A stretch of DNA of 64,000 bases from Pseudomonadales bacterium (GTDB lineage Bacteria; Pseudomonadota; Gammaproteobacteria; Pseudomonadales; DT-91): positions 107,826 through 171,825 of the forward strand of contig JABSRQ010000009.1 of assembly GCA_013215055.1 (NCBI GenBank), read 5' to 3'. Made by a program: the position numbers and the translations under genes. Positions 26,393 through 35,033 of this stretch are shown here, one piece after another. How positions within the stretch are numbered: the first letter of the stretch is position 1; every line of letters begins with the position of its first letter. The notes under the pieces are model-generated. The model searched no databases. It was not told the DNA's origin and saw only the letters and a list, made by a program, of their open reading frames with translations.

Positions 26393-27475
26393 ATGAAGCA
26401 ATACGCTAAAATCGAAGCCAGGCAAATTGAAGAGCGTTATGCACGAGGCTGGCACTGCCTAGGTAAGGTGGAAGAGTTCAACCAACAGCCACGCCGTTTA
26501 AACTACTTTGGTACCAGCTTAGTCGCCTACCGAGGTGAAGATAATCAGATTATTATCCTCGACGGTTTCTGCCCACATATGGGAGCAGACTTGTCTGAAG
26601 GTTATGTAGAAGGTAACTCCCTGCGTTGTGCTATGCATGCCTGGCGTTGGGGGGAAGACGGTGTCTGTGATGATATTCCTTACGCCAAAAAAATTCCGCC
26701 CAAGGCCTGTATCAAACCCTGGCCGGCTCTGGAACGTAATGGCCTGGTCTTTGTTTATCATGACCCGGAAAACAACCCACCGCTGGAACATGAAATGCCT
26801 CCGGTCATGGCCGAGTGTGACTCGAGTGAGTGGTCTGCATGGCAAGTGAAATTAATCCAGATTGAAACCAATAGCCGGGAATTAATCGATAATATGTCGG
26901 ATAAGGCTCACTTCGGGCCTGTGCATTCATCTGAAGCGTTAAGCTTTAAAAATACCTTTGATAAACATACCTGTGTTCAAACTATGCAAGGTAAGAGTCC
27001 TAGATTAGCCGGTGAAAATGTTTTAACCACCACCGCAACTTATTATGGTCCTGCTTACATGATTACCGAGATGTCCGGCGAAATGAATGGCATCGCGGTA
27101 GAGTCACGTTTATTAGTCAGTCATGTGCCTACGTCTACAGAGAGTTTTGATTTACGTTTTGGGGTCATGGTGAAATTAATCCCAGGTCTAGATGAGACAG
27201 CGACACAAGAAATGGTGGACAGCTATGTGGTGTTGTCACAAGAAGCCTTCCTGGAAGACGTACATTTCTGGCATAGCAAAGCCCGTGTGGATAACCCCAT
27301 TTTGTGTGATGGCGATGGCCCTATCACTCGTTTACGCCGCTGGTATGATCAGTTTTTTGTCAACAGAGCGGATGTACCTGGCATCTGGGATGAAGAAAAA
27401 TCTTACTCTGTGGATTCGATTAACCCCATTCCGGCCCAGAAAGCCCTGCTGGATGAGGCGGCCAGCAACAAGTAA
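26393..27475 (+). CDS. Rieske-type non-heme iron oxygenase, KshA-like
   Basis: The protein has 360 residues. The Rieske [2Fe-2S] cluster is formed by Cys60/His62 and Cys79/His82. The mononuclear iron motif D-x3-D-x2-H-x4-H is seen in LIDNMSDKAHFGPVH (about residues 165-178). The overall layout matches the oxygenase component of 3-ketosteroid 9-alpha-hydroxylase and relatives. No reductase partner is adjacent. The strong site AGGAGAG precedes the ATG, 84 bp after the oxidase. It is odd in a nitrite-reduction cluster. Together with the P450/OYE genes it hints at sterol or terpenoid oxidation, but the substrate is not defined. Confidence 0.85.
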   Translation: MKQYAKIEARQIEERYARGWHCLGKVEEFNQQPRRLNYFGTSLVAYRGEDNQIIILDGFCPHMGADLSEGYVEGNSLRCAMHAWRWGEDGVCDDIPYAKKIPPKACIKPWPALERNGLVFVYHDPENNPPLEHEMPPVMAECDSSEWSAWQVKLIQIETNSRELIDNMSDKAHFGPVHSSEALSFKNTFDKHTCVQTMQGKSPRLAGENVLTTTATYYGPAYMITEMSGEMNGIAVESRLLVSHVPTSTESFDLRFGVMVKLIPGLDETATQEMVDSYVVLSQEAFLEDVHFWHSKARVDNPILCDGDGPITRLRRWYDQFFVNRADVPGIWDEEKSYSVDSINPIPAQKALLDEAASNK

Positions 27476-27488
27476 TGAATTACTGATA

Positions 27489-27516
27489 AACCCAGGGGCG
27501 ATATAGTCCCTGGGTT
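27489..27516 (+). terminator. Terminator hairpin closing the nirK-Rieske run
   Basis: AACCCAGGG (27489-27497) pairs perfectly with CCCTGGGTT (27508-27516). The 3' side is only mildly T-rich, so it may need Rho or be bidirectional with the kinase gene ending at 27673. Confidence 0.6.
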
Positions 27517-27672
27517 ATCTGTCAATAAGCGCTGAAAGCGTATAACAATATCAACATCAGTGAATAACACGGCTTAATGCATTCAGGCCTATTGAATCAT
27601 TGCCAGAAAAATTTTCCCAACAGGGCTTAGCTTTAAGGTAAATACGATTAGCGCTGGAGTTATCTCAACCGC

Positions 27673-29520
27673 TCAGGTGGCAACTTTTGAAATCATAATG
27701 TTTTCAAAGGCCGTTTGCAGATTATCGTAGTTGACGGGTTTGGCAATAAAATCATTCATCCCGCTATGAAAACAGTCATCGATATGTTCCTGCAATACAA
27801 GAGCCGTCATGGCATAAATAGGCGTTTGTTCATGTCCTGTTTCGGCTTCCCATTGGCGAATACGTTTAGTTGCAGCAAGCCCATCCAACAGCGGCATATC
27901 ACAATCCATCAGTATCAGATCGTATGCTTTCTGTTGCTGACAAATTTTCTCCACTGCCTCTAAACCATTCTCAGCCAAGTCTGTTTTTTTGATGCCCATT
28001 TTTTTCATAAACCCATGGGCCACAACTTGATTAACGACATTATCTTCAACCAGCAGGATATTAAGTGCCGAAAGTTTGTGTTGTTTTTTCTTTTTTTCCT
28101 CAATGCTTGAAGATAATTCTGTCACTGGGAAATCCAGATGAAAATATAAATCTGAGCCCTGTTTTTCCGAACTGTTGACGTTCAGCTCTCCGCCCATTTT
28201 TTTGACCAGAGTCTGGCAGATATGTAAACCTACACCCAGATCTCCATAGAGCTGAGAACGATATTGATCAATCTGGGTAAATGGTTTGGACAGTGTATCT
28301 ATAGCAGCTTGTTTCATGCCTATGCCAGTATCCCTGACGCTAAAATCGATGCCCGCATCATCGCCTTTGTCAGATTCTGTGGTGAAAACGGATAAAATGA
28401 CATAGCCTTTGCGCGTGAATTTGAAGGCATTATTAAGTAAATTCCTGAGTATCTGCTTCAGCCGAATAGGATCACCAATCAAGCCTTCGGGTATGTCGTT
28501 GCTGATATCCGAGGTCAACTCTATGCCCTCATTATCCCTAAACTGGAAGGCTGCAAGAGTTTCTTGCAGCAACGAATGCAGATTAAACGGCACAGGATTC
28601 AGCTGCAATTTTCCCGCTTCAATCTTGGCATGATCAAGAAGATCATCGATCATACTCAGCAAAGATTTTCCTGAGAACGTCATGGCTTGTAAATATTGTT
28701 GCTGCTCGGTGTTTAATGCTGTGTGCTGTAATAACTCGGCCATGCCCAAGACCCCATTCATGGGGGTGCGGATTTCATGAGACATGGTTGATAAAAAGCG
28801 GGCTTTGATATTTGTAAGCTGTTTCAACGTCTCTTGATATTCGCGTAATATCCTTGTGCTTTCCAGCCTCTGATGCTCCAGCTTTTCACAACGCTGTTGC
28901 ATTAAAACCTGGCTGCGTTTATGGGAAAAAACTAGGCCGGCTATACGAGCCTGACCCACAAGATAATCAATATCCTGCTCAGCAGCAGCCTTGGATTGAT
29001 TAAAAAACATAACCAAGCAGCCCAGAATCTTGCCCTGCGGCGTCATAATCGGATGCGACCAACTTGCTTGCAAACCTGCCGCAAAGGTCAGAGCCTTAAA
29101 AACTTCCCAGCAAGGTAAGGTATGGATATCTTCGAAAATGCACAGCTCATGACAAAAGGCCGTAGCACTGACGCTTGACTCAATTTCGATCCCGTCGATG
29201 GTCCGGCAAAACGATGCAGGCAGACTATAAGATGCACAATAAGATAAATGCGTTAGCTCATCATCCAGGGTTAATACACAGGCATGCATATCGGCGTAGA
29301 GATGCTCGGCCTCCCGGCACTGCATTGTGAGAATTTCTTGCAGGCTGCCATCGCCATAAAGCAATTCAAGAATTTTATTATTGGCTTTGAGCATGATCTG
29401 CTCGCGCGAGAAAGAGATCACTTCCTGCTCCAGGGCTTGGCACTTTTGCTGCCAAAGTATTGCACCCTCTACAGGTAGAGAATCGCCTGATAAAGACTGT
29501 GAATTATTTTCAGATTGCAT
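27673..29520 (-). CDS. Soluble hybrid histidine kinase with GAF-like sensor
   Basis: The protein has 615 residues and no membrane segment. Order: coiled-coil start, GAF-like sensor (about 50-205, with several Cys including SYCASYSLPASFC), linker coiled coil, HisKA with His248 in SHEIRTP, HATPase with a slightly relaxed G2 box (GDLGVGLHIC), and a receiver with phospho-acceptor Asp539 in LMDCDMPLLDG. No Hpt or output domain. A cytoplasmic signal is implied. It lies convergent to the Rieske gene and next to NO-associated genes, so a redox or gas signal is an attractive but unproven idea. Confidence 0.9.
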   Translation of the reverse strand: MQSENNSQSLSGDSLPVEGAILWQQKCQALEQEVISFSREQIMLKANNKILELLYGDGSLQEILTMQCREAEHLYADMHACVLTLDDELTHLSYCASYSLPASFCRTIDGIEIESSVSATAFCHELCIFEDIHTLPCWEVFKALTFAAGLQASWSHPIMTPQGKILGCLVMFFNQSKAAAEQDIDYLVGQARIAGLVFSHKRSQVLMQQRCEKLEHQRLESTRILREYQETLKQLTNIKARFLSTMSHEIRTPMNGVLGMAELLQHTALNTEQQQYLQAMTFSGKSLLSMIDDLLDHAKIEAGKLQLNPVPFNLHSLLQETLAAFQFRDNEGIELTSDISNDIPEGLIGDPIRLKQILRNLLNNAFKFTRKGYVILSVFTTESDKGDDAGIDFSVRDTGIGMKQAAIDTLSKPFTQIDQYRSQLYGDLGVGLHICQTLVKKMGGELNVNSSEKQGSDLYFHLDFPVTELSSSIEEKKKKQHKLSALNILLVEDNVVNQVVAHGFMKKMGIKKTDLAENGLEAVEKICQQQKAYDLILMDCDMPLLDGLAATKRIRQWEAETGHEQTPIYAMTALVLQEHIDDCFHSGMNDFIAKPVNYDNLQTAFENIMISKVAT

Positions 29521-29960
29521 GGGATGACAACCCCTTATGGCAGCAACAAGTAGACAATAATAAGTTCAGTATAGATGTAAAATGTATTTTAATTACCTGT
29601 ATATGGTGGAAAATGGCACACAGACGTTATTGAAAGAAGAAAAATAATCCCCATTTTATTTTTTCCAGAGGAGGACTATCGATGTACGGTGGTTGCTTAA
29701 CGGTAAGTGCTTAAGGGATGATTTCGGTAAGACTAAATTTGACAGTTGGCTTGTCAAACTACCTACGTTTTATTGGCGTGCAAACAAGCCTAACACCTTC
29801 ACTATAAGCTCATGTGGTAGTGAAAGTTTATGCACGGGATTAAATAAAGTGCTGCTTATCATGTAGCCATCGATGCAGGGCTTTCTCATAATGGTTCACT
29901 GGGCTAATTGGAATAATGTGAAAACGTAGCCGCCACCCGATGACAGCCACAAGCAATGCA
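29521..29960. other. Intergenic stretch with an inverted repeat (29738-29758)
   Basis: No ORF above background is seen. TTTGACA (29738-29744) and TGTCAAA (29752-29758) form a 7-bp inverted repeat with a 7-nt gap. The half-site TGACA is the same pentamer repeated upstream of nirK. It could be an operator, but neither flanking gene starts nearby on the correct side except the kinase at 29520. Confidence 0.35.
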
Positions 29961-30236
29961 TTATTTACAAAATTCCACATAAAAAGAAACAGGGCCGCTT
30001 GCTTTGATGTGATGTTTTACGGTCGGCTCTATAATGCCATGATGTTCAGAGGTGAGTATCACCGTCTGTCTATCCCCTTCAGTAATGTGATATTCCAACT
30101 CTCCATCGAGAATATGGATAACTCCCCAGACATTTTCTGCCGTGTTATGGTCTTTTAATAATCCTCTGGGAATACTGTCCTGCGTGAATACAGGTGTCTT
30201 TTTGTAGCCTTTAACATGCTCGGGTAAGGTTTTCAT
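29961..30236 (-). CDS. DUF1971 (TehB-associated) cupin-like protein
   Basis: The protein has 91 residues. It matches the small DUF1971 fold found alone or fused to TehB: an N-terminal KTPVFTQDSIPRGLLKDHNT, a central GVIHILDGELEY strand pair, and a C-terminal GPVSFYVEFC. The fold is cupin-like. Stand-alone members often sit with NO/nitrite response genes and hemoglobins. Here it starts 25 bp after the truncated hemoglobin on the same strand, so the two form an operon. Its biochemical role is unknown. Confidence 0.8.
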   Translation of the reverse strand: MKTLPEHVKGYKKTPVFTQDSIPRGLLKDHNTAENVWGVIHILDGELEYHITEGDRQTVILTSEHHGIIEPTVKHHIKASGPVSFYVEFCK

Positions 30237-30261
30237 GATTGCATCTCTTGTTGCTTAGTTT

Positions 30262-30690
30262 TTAGTTTACGATATGCAGCCCACTTTGAGGCCTGTAGCC
30301 ATTGGAGGGGTGTTCTGATTCCAATGCGACTGTCATTTTTTTTGCTATAAGTTTTGAGTTACGCTTTATCAGGTCGGCATTGGGGCCGTAAAAAAATTTA
30401 TCGACTACTTGGTGAAATAGATAAGTCCATCGTTGAAAGTGGTGAGTAGTCAGCCTAGCTTTCTCATTAAGAAGTTTGTGGGTTAGGTAGGCATTGCCTT
30501 TGAAATGTCGGCGGCCAAATAACTGCATCTCCCAAAAACTAACAATTTTGGGAATATGCTCTGCTAGATCCAGCTTCGCTATTTCTGTAAAAAAGAAGCC
30601 GATGATACTGTCGGACATCGCTTTTTTGTAGAACTCACTAATGAGTGTTTCTAAATCTTCAGATCGAATAATATCAGGTAGGTCACGCAT
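30262..30690 (-). CDS. Group III truncated hemoglobin
   Basis: About 142 residues from the ATG at 30690, with AAGG upstream; the GTG at 30699 is the alternative. The sequence follows group III 2/2 hemoglobins: DLPDIIRSEDLETLISEFY at the start, a distal FFFTEIA segment, the long E-F region with FWEMQLFGRR, the proximal HFQRWTYLFHQVVD helix and FFYGPNADLIK. Such proteins bind O2 or NO and are linked to NO handling. Co-transcribed with the DUF1971 gene. Confidence 0.85.
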   Translation of the reverse strand: MRDLPDIIRSEDLETLISEFYKKAMSDSIIGFFFTEIAKLDLAEHIPKIVSFWEMQLFGRRHFKGNAYLTHKLLNEKARLTTHHFQRWTYLFHQVVDKFFYGPNADLIKRNSKLIAKKMTVALESEHPSNGYRPQSGLHIVN

Positions 30691-30740
30691 TATTTTCACC
30701 TTATTCGGAGTTTAGTTTATATCCTGTTTTTCAGATCGAT

Positions 30741-31229
30741 TCACAAACTATGGCTTAAGCCTGTTTGCTTGCTAGCCAGTAAGTCCAATACCTGCTGAGC
30801 CTTTAGCACACCGCTGTGTCCTATGCTTCGCCCTTGTGCATTCTGGTAATAACTTCTTGGTAATACACCCGACCATCGTTGATCAATGGCATAACGCAGT
30901 TGAGGTGTTAGCCCTTCGGCAAATACCCATTTTTGTATCTGTGGCCCGTTAAATTGTCTGTGCATATTTTCTACCTCTGCCAAGCGTGCGGGGTCGTCAT
31001 CGGTGGAGATTAACGTCAGCGGTAGTTGTGGCTGAGTTTTCAGTAATTCGCGTAACATGGCCAATTCCTTATAACAGGGTGGACAATCTACCGACCACAG
31101 GACCAACAGCTTTGGCGTTTGTGATTTCAGCCCCGCAACCTGCCTAGGGTATAGTGTCTCGGTAGCGCTGGCTGGCAAACTTATCGTCACACTGGCCAAC
31201 AACAATAAACAACAGATTAATTTTTTCAT
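30741..31229 (-). CDS. Thioredoxin-like (TlpA/ResA-type) periplasmic protein
   Basis: The protein has 162 residues with a Sec signal ending near PASATE and a thioredoxin fold with a CPPC active site (WSVDCPPCYKEL). Its ATG overlaps the stop of the upstream gene by one base (TGATG), so translation is coupled. It is the last gene of a TonB receptor, sialidase-like lipoprotein, thioredoxin operon. Likely role: disulfide reduction, or copper/heme-protein maturation in the periplasm. Only one thioredoxin domain is present. Confidence 0.85.
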   Translation of the reverse strand: MKKLICCLLLLASVTISLPASATETLYPRQVAGLKSQTPKLLVLWSVDCPPCYKELAMLRELLKTQPQLPLTLISTDDDPARLAEVENMHRQFNGPQIQKWVFAEGLTPQLRYAIDQRWSGVLPRSYYQNAQGRSIGHSGVLKAQQVLDLLASKQTGLSHSL

Positions 31230-32461
31230 CAGTTCACCTCGATCAATTCAAGTGCATAACCCGGTTTATGCCACAGCAATAGATTTCCTTCAGGGTGAGT
31301 TATCACCGATGGATAATCGGTCACTCCCTCATGCTGAGCCAACTGCCGTGTTTCAGTCCATTGTTCGCCATTGTCTGACTGCATGTATTTCAAACGTTGG
31401 TAAGACCCGTCATACTCCTGCCATAGCAGCAAGACTTTCCCTGCAGGGGTTATGGCCAAATGGGGGTGAACAGCGCCTGTTTCACGTTTGGCAAAGGGTA
31501 AAACCTTGCTCATTTTTTGCCCCGCGCTATCACTGTAGGCGTAAAATAATCCACTGGCCTCGGGTGCATCATTAAACCAGGCCATATGTGTGCGCTGGCC
31601 TTGCACCCTCACCGCTGGCCCTTGATGAGGACAACCTTCAATCTGCCAGTTTTCAAAACTAACGCGATGTGGTGCCGGTTTCTGCACGCTATCCGTTAGC
31701 GTCAATAATGCATGGTCGCGAATGTTATCGGCATAGATATGCCGCCACATCAGAACCGGCTGCTGCTGTGGGTTTAAGTCCAGAGCCAATCGGCAGCAGA
31801 CACAGCTGCCATCCAGAAGATGCCTATTTTTCCATGCGCTTTCACCTGCCGCAGGTTTGCTACTGGCCATGTAGATGGCGCTACCGATATATTCATGGTC
31901 TGTTATTGCCCCAGCTTGTTTAGCCTTCAGCGCATGACGGCCATCCAGCCATGTGATAAAGACCTGGCCGTCATCACTGACAACCATTTCATTAAAACTA
32001 TGCCCGGTCATCAAACCGTCATCGTTAATCGTTACCGCTTGGCTAAAGTGTTTTCCCGCATCGGCCGACCAGGCAAAACGGATATTGCTACTCCACTTCT
32101 GCGGTAATGGATTGGCCCAGGATAGATAGATATTGCCGGCCTTATCCAGCGCAATCTTGGGCCGATTTTCACCACGTGTGGCGATTTTTTCAGCCTCTGG
32201 GTTAACCCGAACCGGCTTGGAATAGGTTTTACCCTTATCGTCACTGTAATTAACATACAAATGATTTTTCACCGCCCAGGCAAACCAGATGCGACCATCT
32301 TGCGCTACGGCCGCCGAGACCGTCTTTGCGCAACGCACATCAGCCTCTGTGTGACTACTGGCTTCACAGTGGTAATATTCGGGCTTGTCGGCATGCGGTT
32401 TCGCTACCGACGTACAAGCGCTTATTACCAGGGTCAAAGCGATTACAAATATTTTAGCCAT
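31229..32461 (-). CDS. Sialidase-like beta-propeller lipoprotein
   Basis: The protein has 410 residues with a lipoprotein signal (LVISACTS). Repeated BNR/Asp-box-like segments, such as SDDKGKTYSKP, SADAGKHFSQA, SDNGEQWTE, support a six-bladed sialidase-type propeller. The catalytic Arg triad and Tyr of true sialidases are not evident, so enzyme activity is doubtful. It starts 12 bp after the TonB receptor. A surface or periplasmic partner of the receptor is the simplest role. Confidence 0.8.
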   Translation of the reverse strand: MAKIFVIALTLVISACTSVAKPHADKPEYYHCEASSHTEADVRCAKTVSAAVAQDGRIWFAWAVKNHLYVNYSDDKGKTYSKPVRVNPEAEKIATRGENRPKIALDKAGNIYLSWANPLPQKWSSNIRFAWSADAGKHFSQAVTINDDGLMTGHSFNEMVVSDDGQVFITWLDGRHALKAKQAGAITDHEYIGSAIYMASSKPAAGESAWKNRHLLDGSCVCCRLALDLNPQQQPVLMWRHIYADNIRDHALLTLTDSVQKPAPHRVSFENWQIEGCPHQGPAVRVQGQRTHMAWFNDAPEASGLFYAYSDSAGQKMSKVLPFAKRETGAVHPHLAITPAGKVLLLWQEYDGSYQRLKYMQSDNGEQWTETRQLAQHEGVTDYPSVITHPEGNLLLWHKPGYALELIEVN

Positions 32462-32473
32462 AATGTATCCCCC

Positions 32474-34642
32474 TTAAAATTCGTAACGAAAGCCGGCAAA
32501 TACGCTGCGTGGCCTACCGGGCACATACTGCGGCCCCCATTTACTGGTTGTCTCGGCATACTGTTCATCACTCAGATTTAGTACACGTGTATACAGGTTC
32601 AATTGACTGCTGGCCCAGTAATCCACACGTAAGTTCAACAAGTCATGCCCTGCATAGGTATCCCTGTCATCGGCATTATCATCGGCATGATTTTTCTCAT
32701 CGATCCAGTGGCAGCCCTGGTGTACCCACTCCAGTTCAATGCGCCCACCGTTTAACAGCTGCGGCCTATAGTTAAAGCGTACATTGGAGAAATCCTTGGG
32801 TGCATTAGGCATATGATTGCCTGAGTAATCACCACTGCGATCCTGCCATGTTTTATATTTGTGTTCCGAGCGGGTGTACGCCAGGTAGATATCCATCGTA
32901 TCGCTAATCTGTACATCAATGCCTTGTTCAAAACCGTAATGTACCGTCTCTCCTGCATTCACATTGCGTCGCCCGCCAGTGACATCATCCGTCACTGTCA
33001 GAATGTCATCGTCCTTGGTCATGTAATACAGCGCACTGTCAAAAGCGATGCGTGGGCTGATATTGCCGCGTAGCCCCAGCTCAAAACTATCGGCTTTGAC
33101 CGGATCCAACTTGCTGGAGTCTTCATTTTGACCCGAGCGGAATAACTGCGTCGCCGAAGGAATACGAAATGCGTGACGGTAAGCTGCATAGCCATTAATG
33201 GTATTACTGAACTGGTAGATCGCACTCAGTTTTGGGCTCAGATGATTCATCTGCACACTTTGATCCGCCAAGCGTTTATGCAGTTCTGAATCAAGATCGG
33301 TACCTAACAAGTTATCGTAATCATAGCGAATATGGTCGTAGCGCAGTCCGGCGCTAATGCGTAGCTTATCTGTTATTTGGGTTTCACTGTGGATATAGGG
33401 AGACATCGATACAAAATCGACATCGAAGTCATACAGTGATCCTGCCGTTTGGTAGTCCAACCAATAAATGCCGGCATCATTGTCGGTACGCGCTATATAA
33501 GTCTGCTGTACTTTGCCCTCACTGTAATCGACGTCGACACCACTGATGATAAAACTGTCCGGGCTTATGTTGTATCGATATTTAACTAACAAACCCAGCG
33601 AATCATGCCCGCTCTCATTGATGTGGGCATCCTGTGAATCCAGAGTGGGCTTATCACAGTTCGGCTTCCATGACGGGCAGCTGGCACGCCCACTGTTTAA
33701 GGTCCAATTCGCCATATAATCCAGATCGTTGCTGCGTGCAAAAGGAGTAATGGTCAGCGTACTATTATCAAATAACTTCTCGATGGCACTTGAAATCCTA
33801 TAGGCGCTGGCTTTCCGATAGGCGATTAAATTCCCTGCTTGCTCGGGGGTGTTTTTATAATCGTCATACTGTAAACCACTACCGCCGGTATCATAACTTA
33901 GGTCGCTGGCACTAAAGACGGTGTTCACCGATAACGACTCGTTGATATCCACATTCCAGGAGCCGGTAAATGACTGCCGCTCACTCTCTGTATGATCGCG
34001 CCATCCATCATATTCACTGACATCCAGGCGCGCGGTAAAGCCATGGTTATTAATAACCTTGGCGGCACGTAGTTGTGCCCGGCGCCAGCCATAGGCCCCC
34101 ACTTCAGCGCCTAGACTCAGTTCATCTTCCACAGGAGGTCGGCCTGACAGCAAGTTGATTACCGCACCTATGGCATCGCTACCGTATAACGCCGAGCCGG
34201 GCCCTTTGATGACCTCAATGCCATTGGCATTACTAACATTCATGCCGTATAACGCATTGTGATTAAAGAAACCCGCCGAACGGGTAGGCACACCGTTTTC
34301 AAGATACAGGTAGACAGGCCCATAGGAGATTGGCTGACGAATGGCCGCCGCGGCCCCTTCCCCACTGGAGCCAAGCTGTACAACATTAACGCCGGGAATA
34401 CGGTTAAGTAATTCGGTGGCATGTCCGGGGTTAACCTCCTGGATTAATTGTTCACTTAAGATACCGACACTGGCAGCGGTTTTCGCCAAGGTATTTTCAT
34501 CACGGGTGGCTGTAATCACCATGGTTTCCAGTAACGAGTCAGCCTCTCCCAGGTGTTCGGCCAACAGCTGAGAGGAAAACGGTATGGCCGCCAGGGCTAA
34601 ACCTAAACTTGCCGCCCTATTTACAGATTTATTCATTTTCAT
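32474..34642 (-). CDS. TonB-dependent outer-membrane receptor
   Basis: The protein has 722 residues with a signal peptide ending near SSQLLA, a TonB box-like ETMVITATR, a plug domain (NRIPGVNVVQLG and EVIKGPGSALYGSDAIGAVI), and a barrel closing with FAGFRYEF. The AGGGGA ribosome site is good. It heads a three-gene operon with the propeller lipoprotein and the thioredoxin. Substrate is unknown. A nearby copper enzyme cluster makes copper-ligand uptake thinkable, but no His/Met-rich loop proves it. Confidence 0.92.
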   Translation of the reverse strand: MKMNKSVNRAASLGLALAAIPFSSQLLAEHLGEADSLLETMVITATRDENTLAKTAASVGILSEQLIQEVNPGHATELLNRIPGVNVVQLGSSGEGAAAAIRQPISYGPVYLYLENGVPTRSAGFFNHNALYGMNVSNANGIEVIKGPGSALYGSDAIGAVINLLSGRPPVEDELSLGAEVGAYGWRRAQLRAAKVINNHGFTARLDVSEYDGWRDHTESERQSFTGSWNVDINESLSVNTVFSASDLSYDTGGSGLQYDDYKNTPEQAGNLIAYRKASAYRISSAIEKLFDNSTLTITPFARSNDLDYMANWTLNSGRASCPSWKPNCDKPTLDSQDAHINESGHDSLGLLVKYRYNISPDSFIISGVDVDYSEGKVQQTYIARTDNDAGIYWLDYQTAGSLYDFDVDFVSMSPYIHSETQITDKLRISAGLRYDHIRYDYDNLLGTDLDSELHKRLADQSVQMNHLSPKLSAIYQFSNTINGYAAYRHAFRIPSATQLFRSGQNEDSSKLDPVKADSFELGLRGNISPRIAFDSALYYMTKDDDILTVTDDVTGGRRNVNAGETVHYGFEQGIDVQISDTMDIYLAYTRSEHKYKTWQDRSGDYSGNHMPNAPKDFSNVRFNYRPQLLNGGRIELEWVHQGCHWIDEKNHADDNADDRDTYAGHDLLNLRVDYWASSQLNLYTRVLNLSDEQYAETTSKWGPQYVPGRPRSVFAGFRYEF

Positions 34643-34798
34643 TATCTACATCCCCTAACATTCAAAATCAAGATAAGTGAATCAGTGGCCAGCATCGCAA
34701 ACGAGCTTTCCCGTTGAGGGGTAGCTGGCATGCTTGTTATTTAAAATTCACTTAAACACATGTCACAAATTGCAAAGGTCATGCCATAAGTTAAGAGA

Positions 34799-34812
34799 CT
34801 GATTTAAATCAA
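34799..34812 (-). promoter_or_regulatory. FNR/DNR-like box upstream of the TonB receptor operon
   Basis: CTGATTTAAATCAA matches the FNR/DNR consensus TTGAT-N4-ATCAA at all but the first base. It lies about 157 bp upstream of the receptor start in a 390-bp gap. The gap also holds a GCTGGC/GCCAGC hairpin at 34994-35011 near the divergent GGDEF-EAL gene. Oxygen- or NO-linked control is suggested. Confidence 0.5.
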
Positions 34813-35033
34813 CTTTAATTTTTATGAGTACATTTTGACTTCATTTAACGTGAATTCAAAATGATATCCGAGGTGTCATATTGACAACATAAGACATAGC
34901 TAATTTTACAAAGCGACGGTGACCGGCTGGGTATCTTGGAGGGAGGGGCAGGTGTTAATTTAGAGCTATCGGCTATAGTTATAGCTAGAAAGCGCTGGCA
35001 CAAGAGCCAGCCCTGATCGGTATTTATGCCTTG

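Noticed and set aside
34994..35011. Possible sigma54 promoter around CTGGCACAAGAG
   Set aside because: GG is present but no GC follows after 10 nt. It is better described as a short hairpin.
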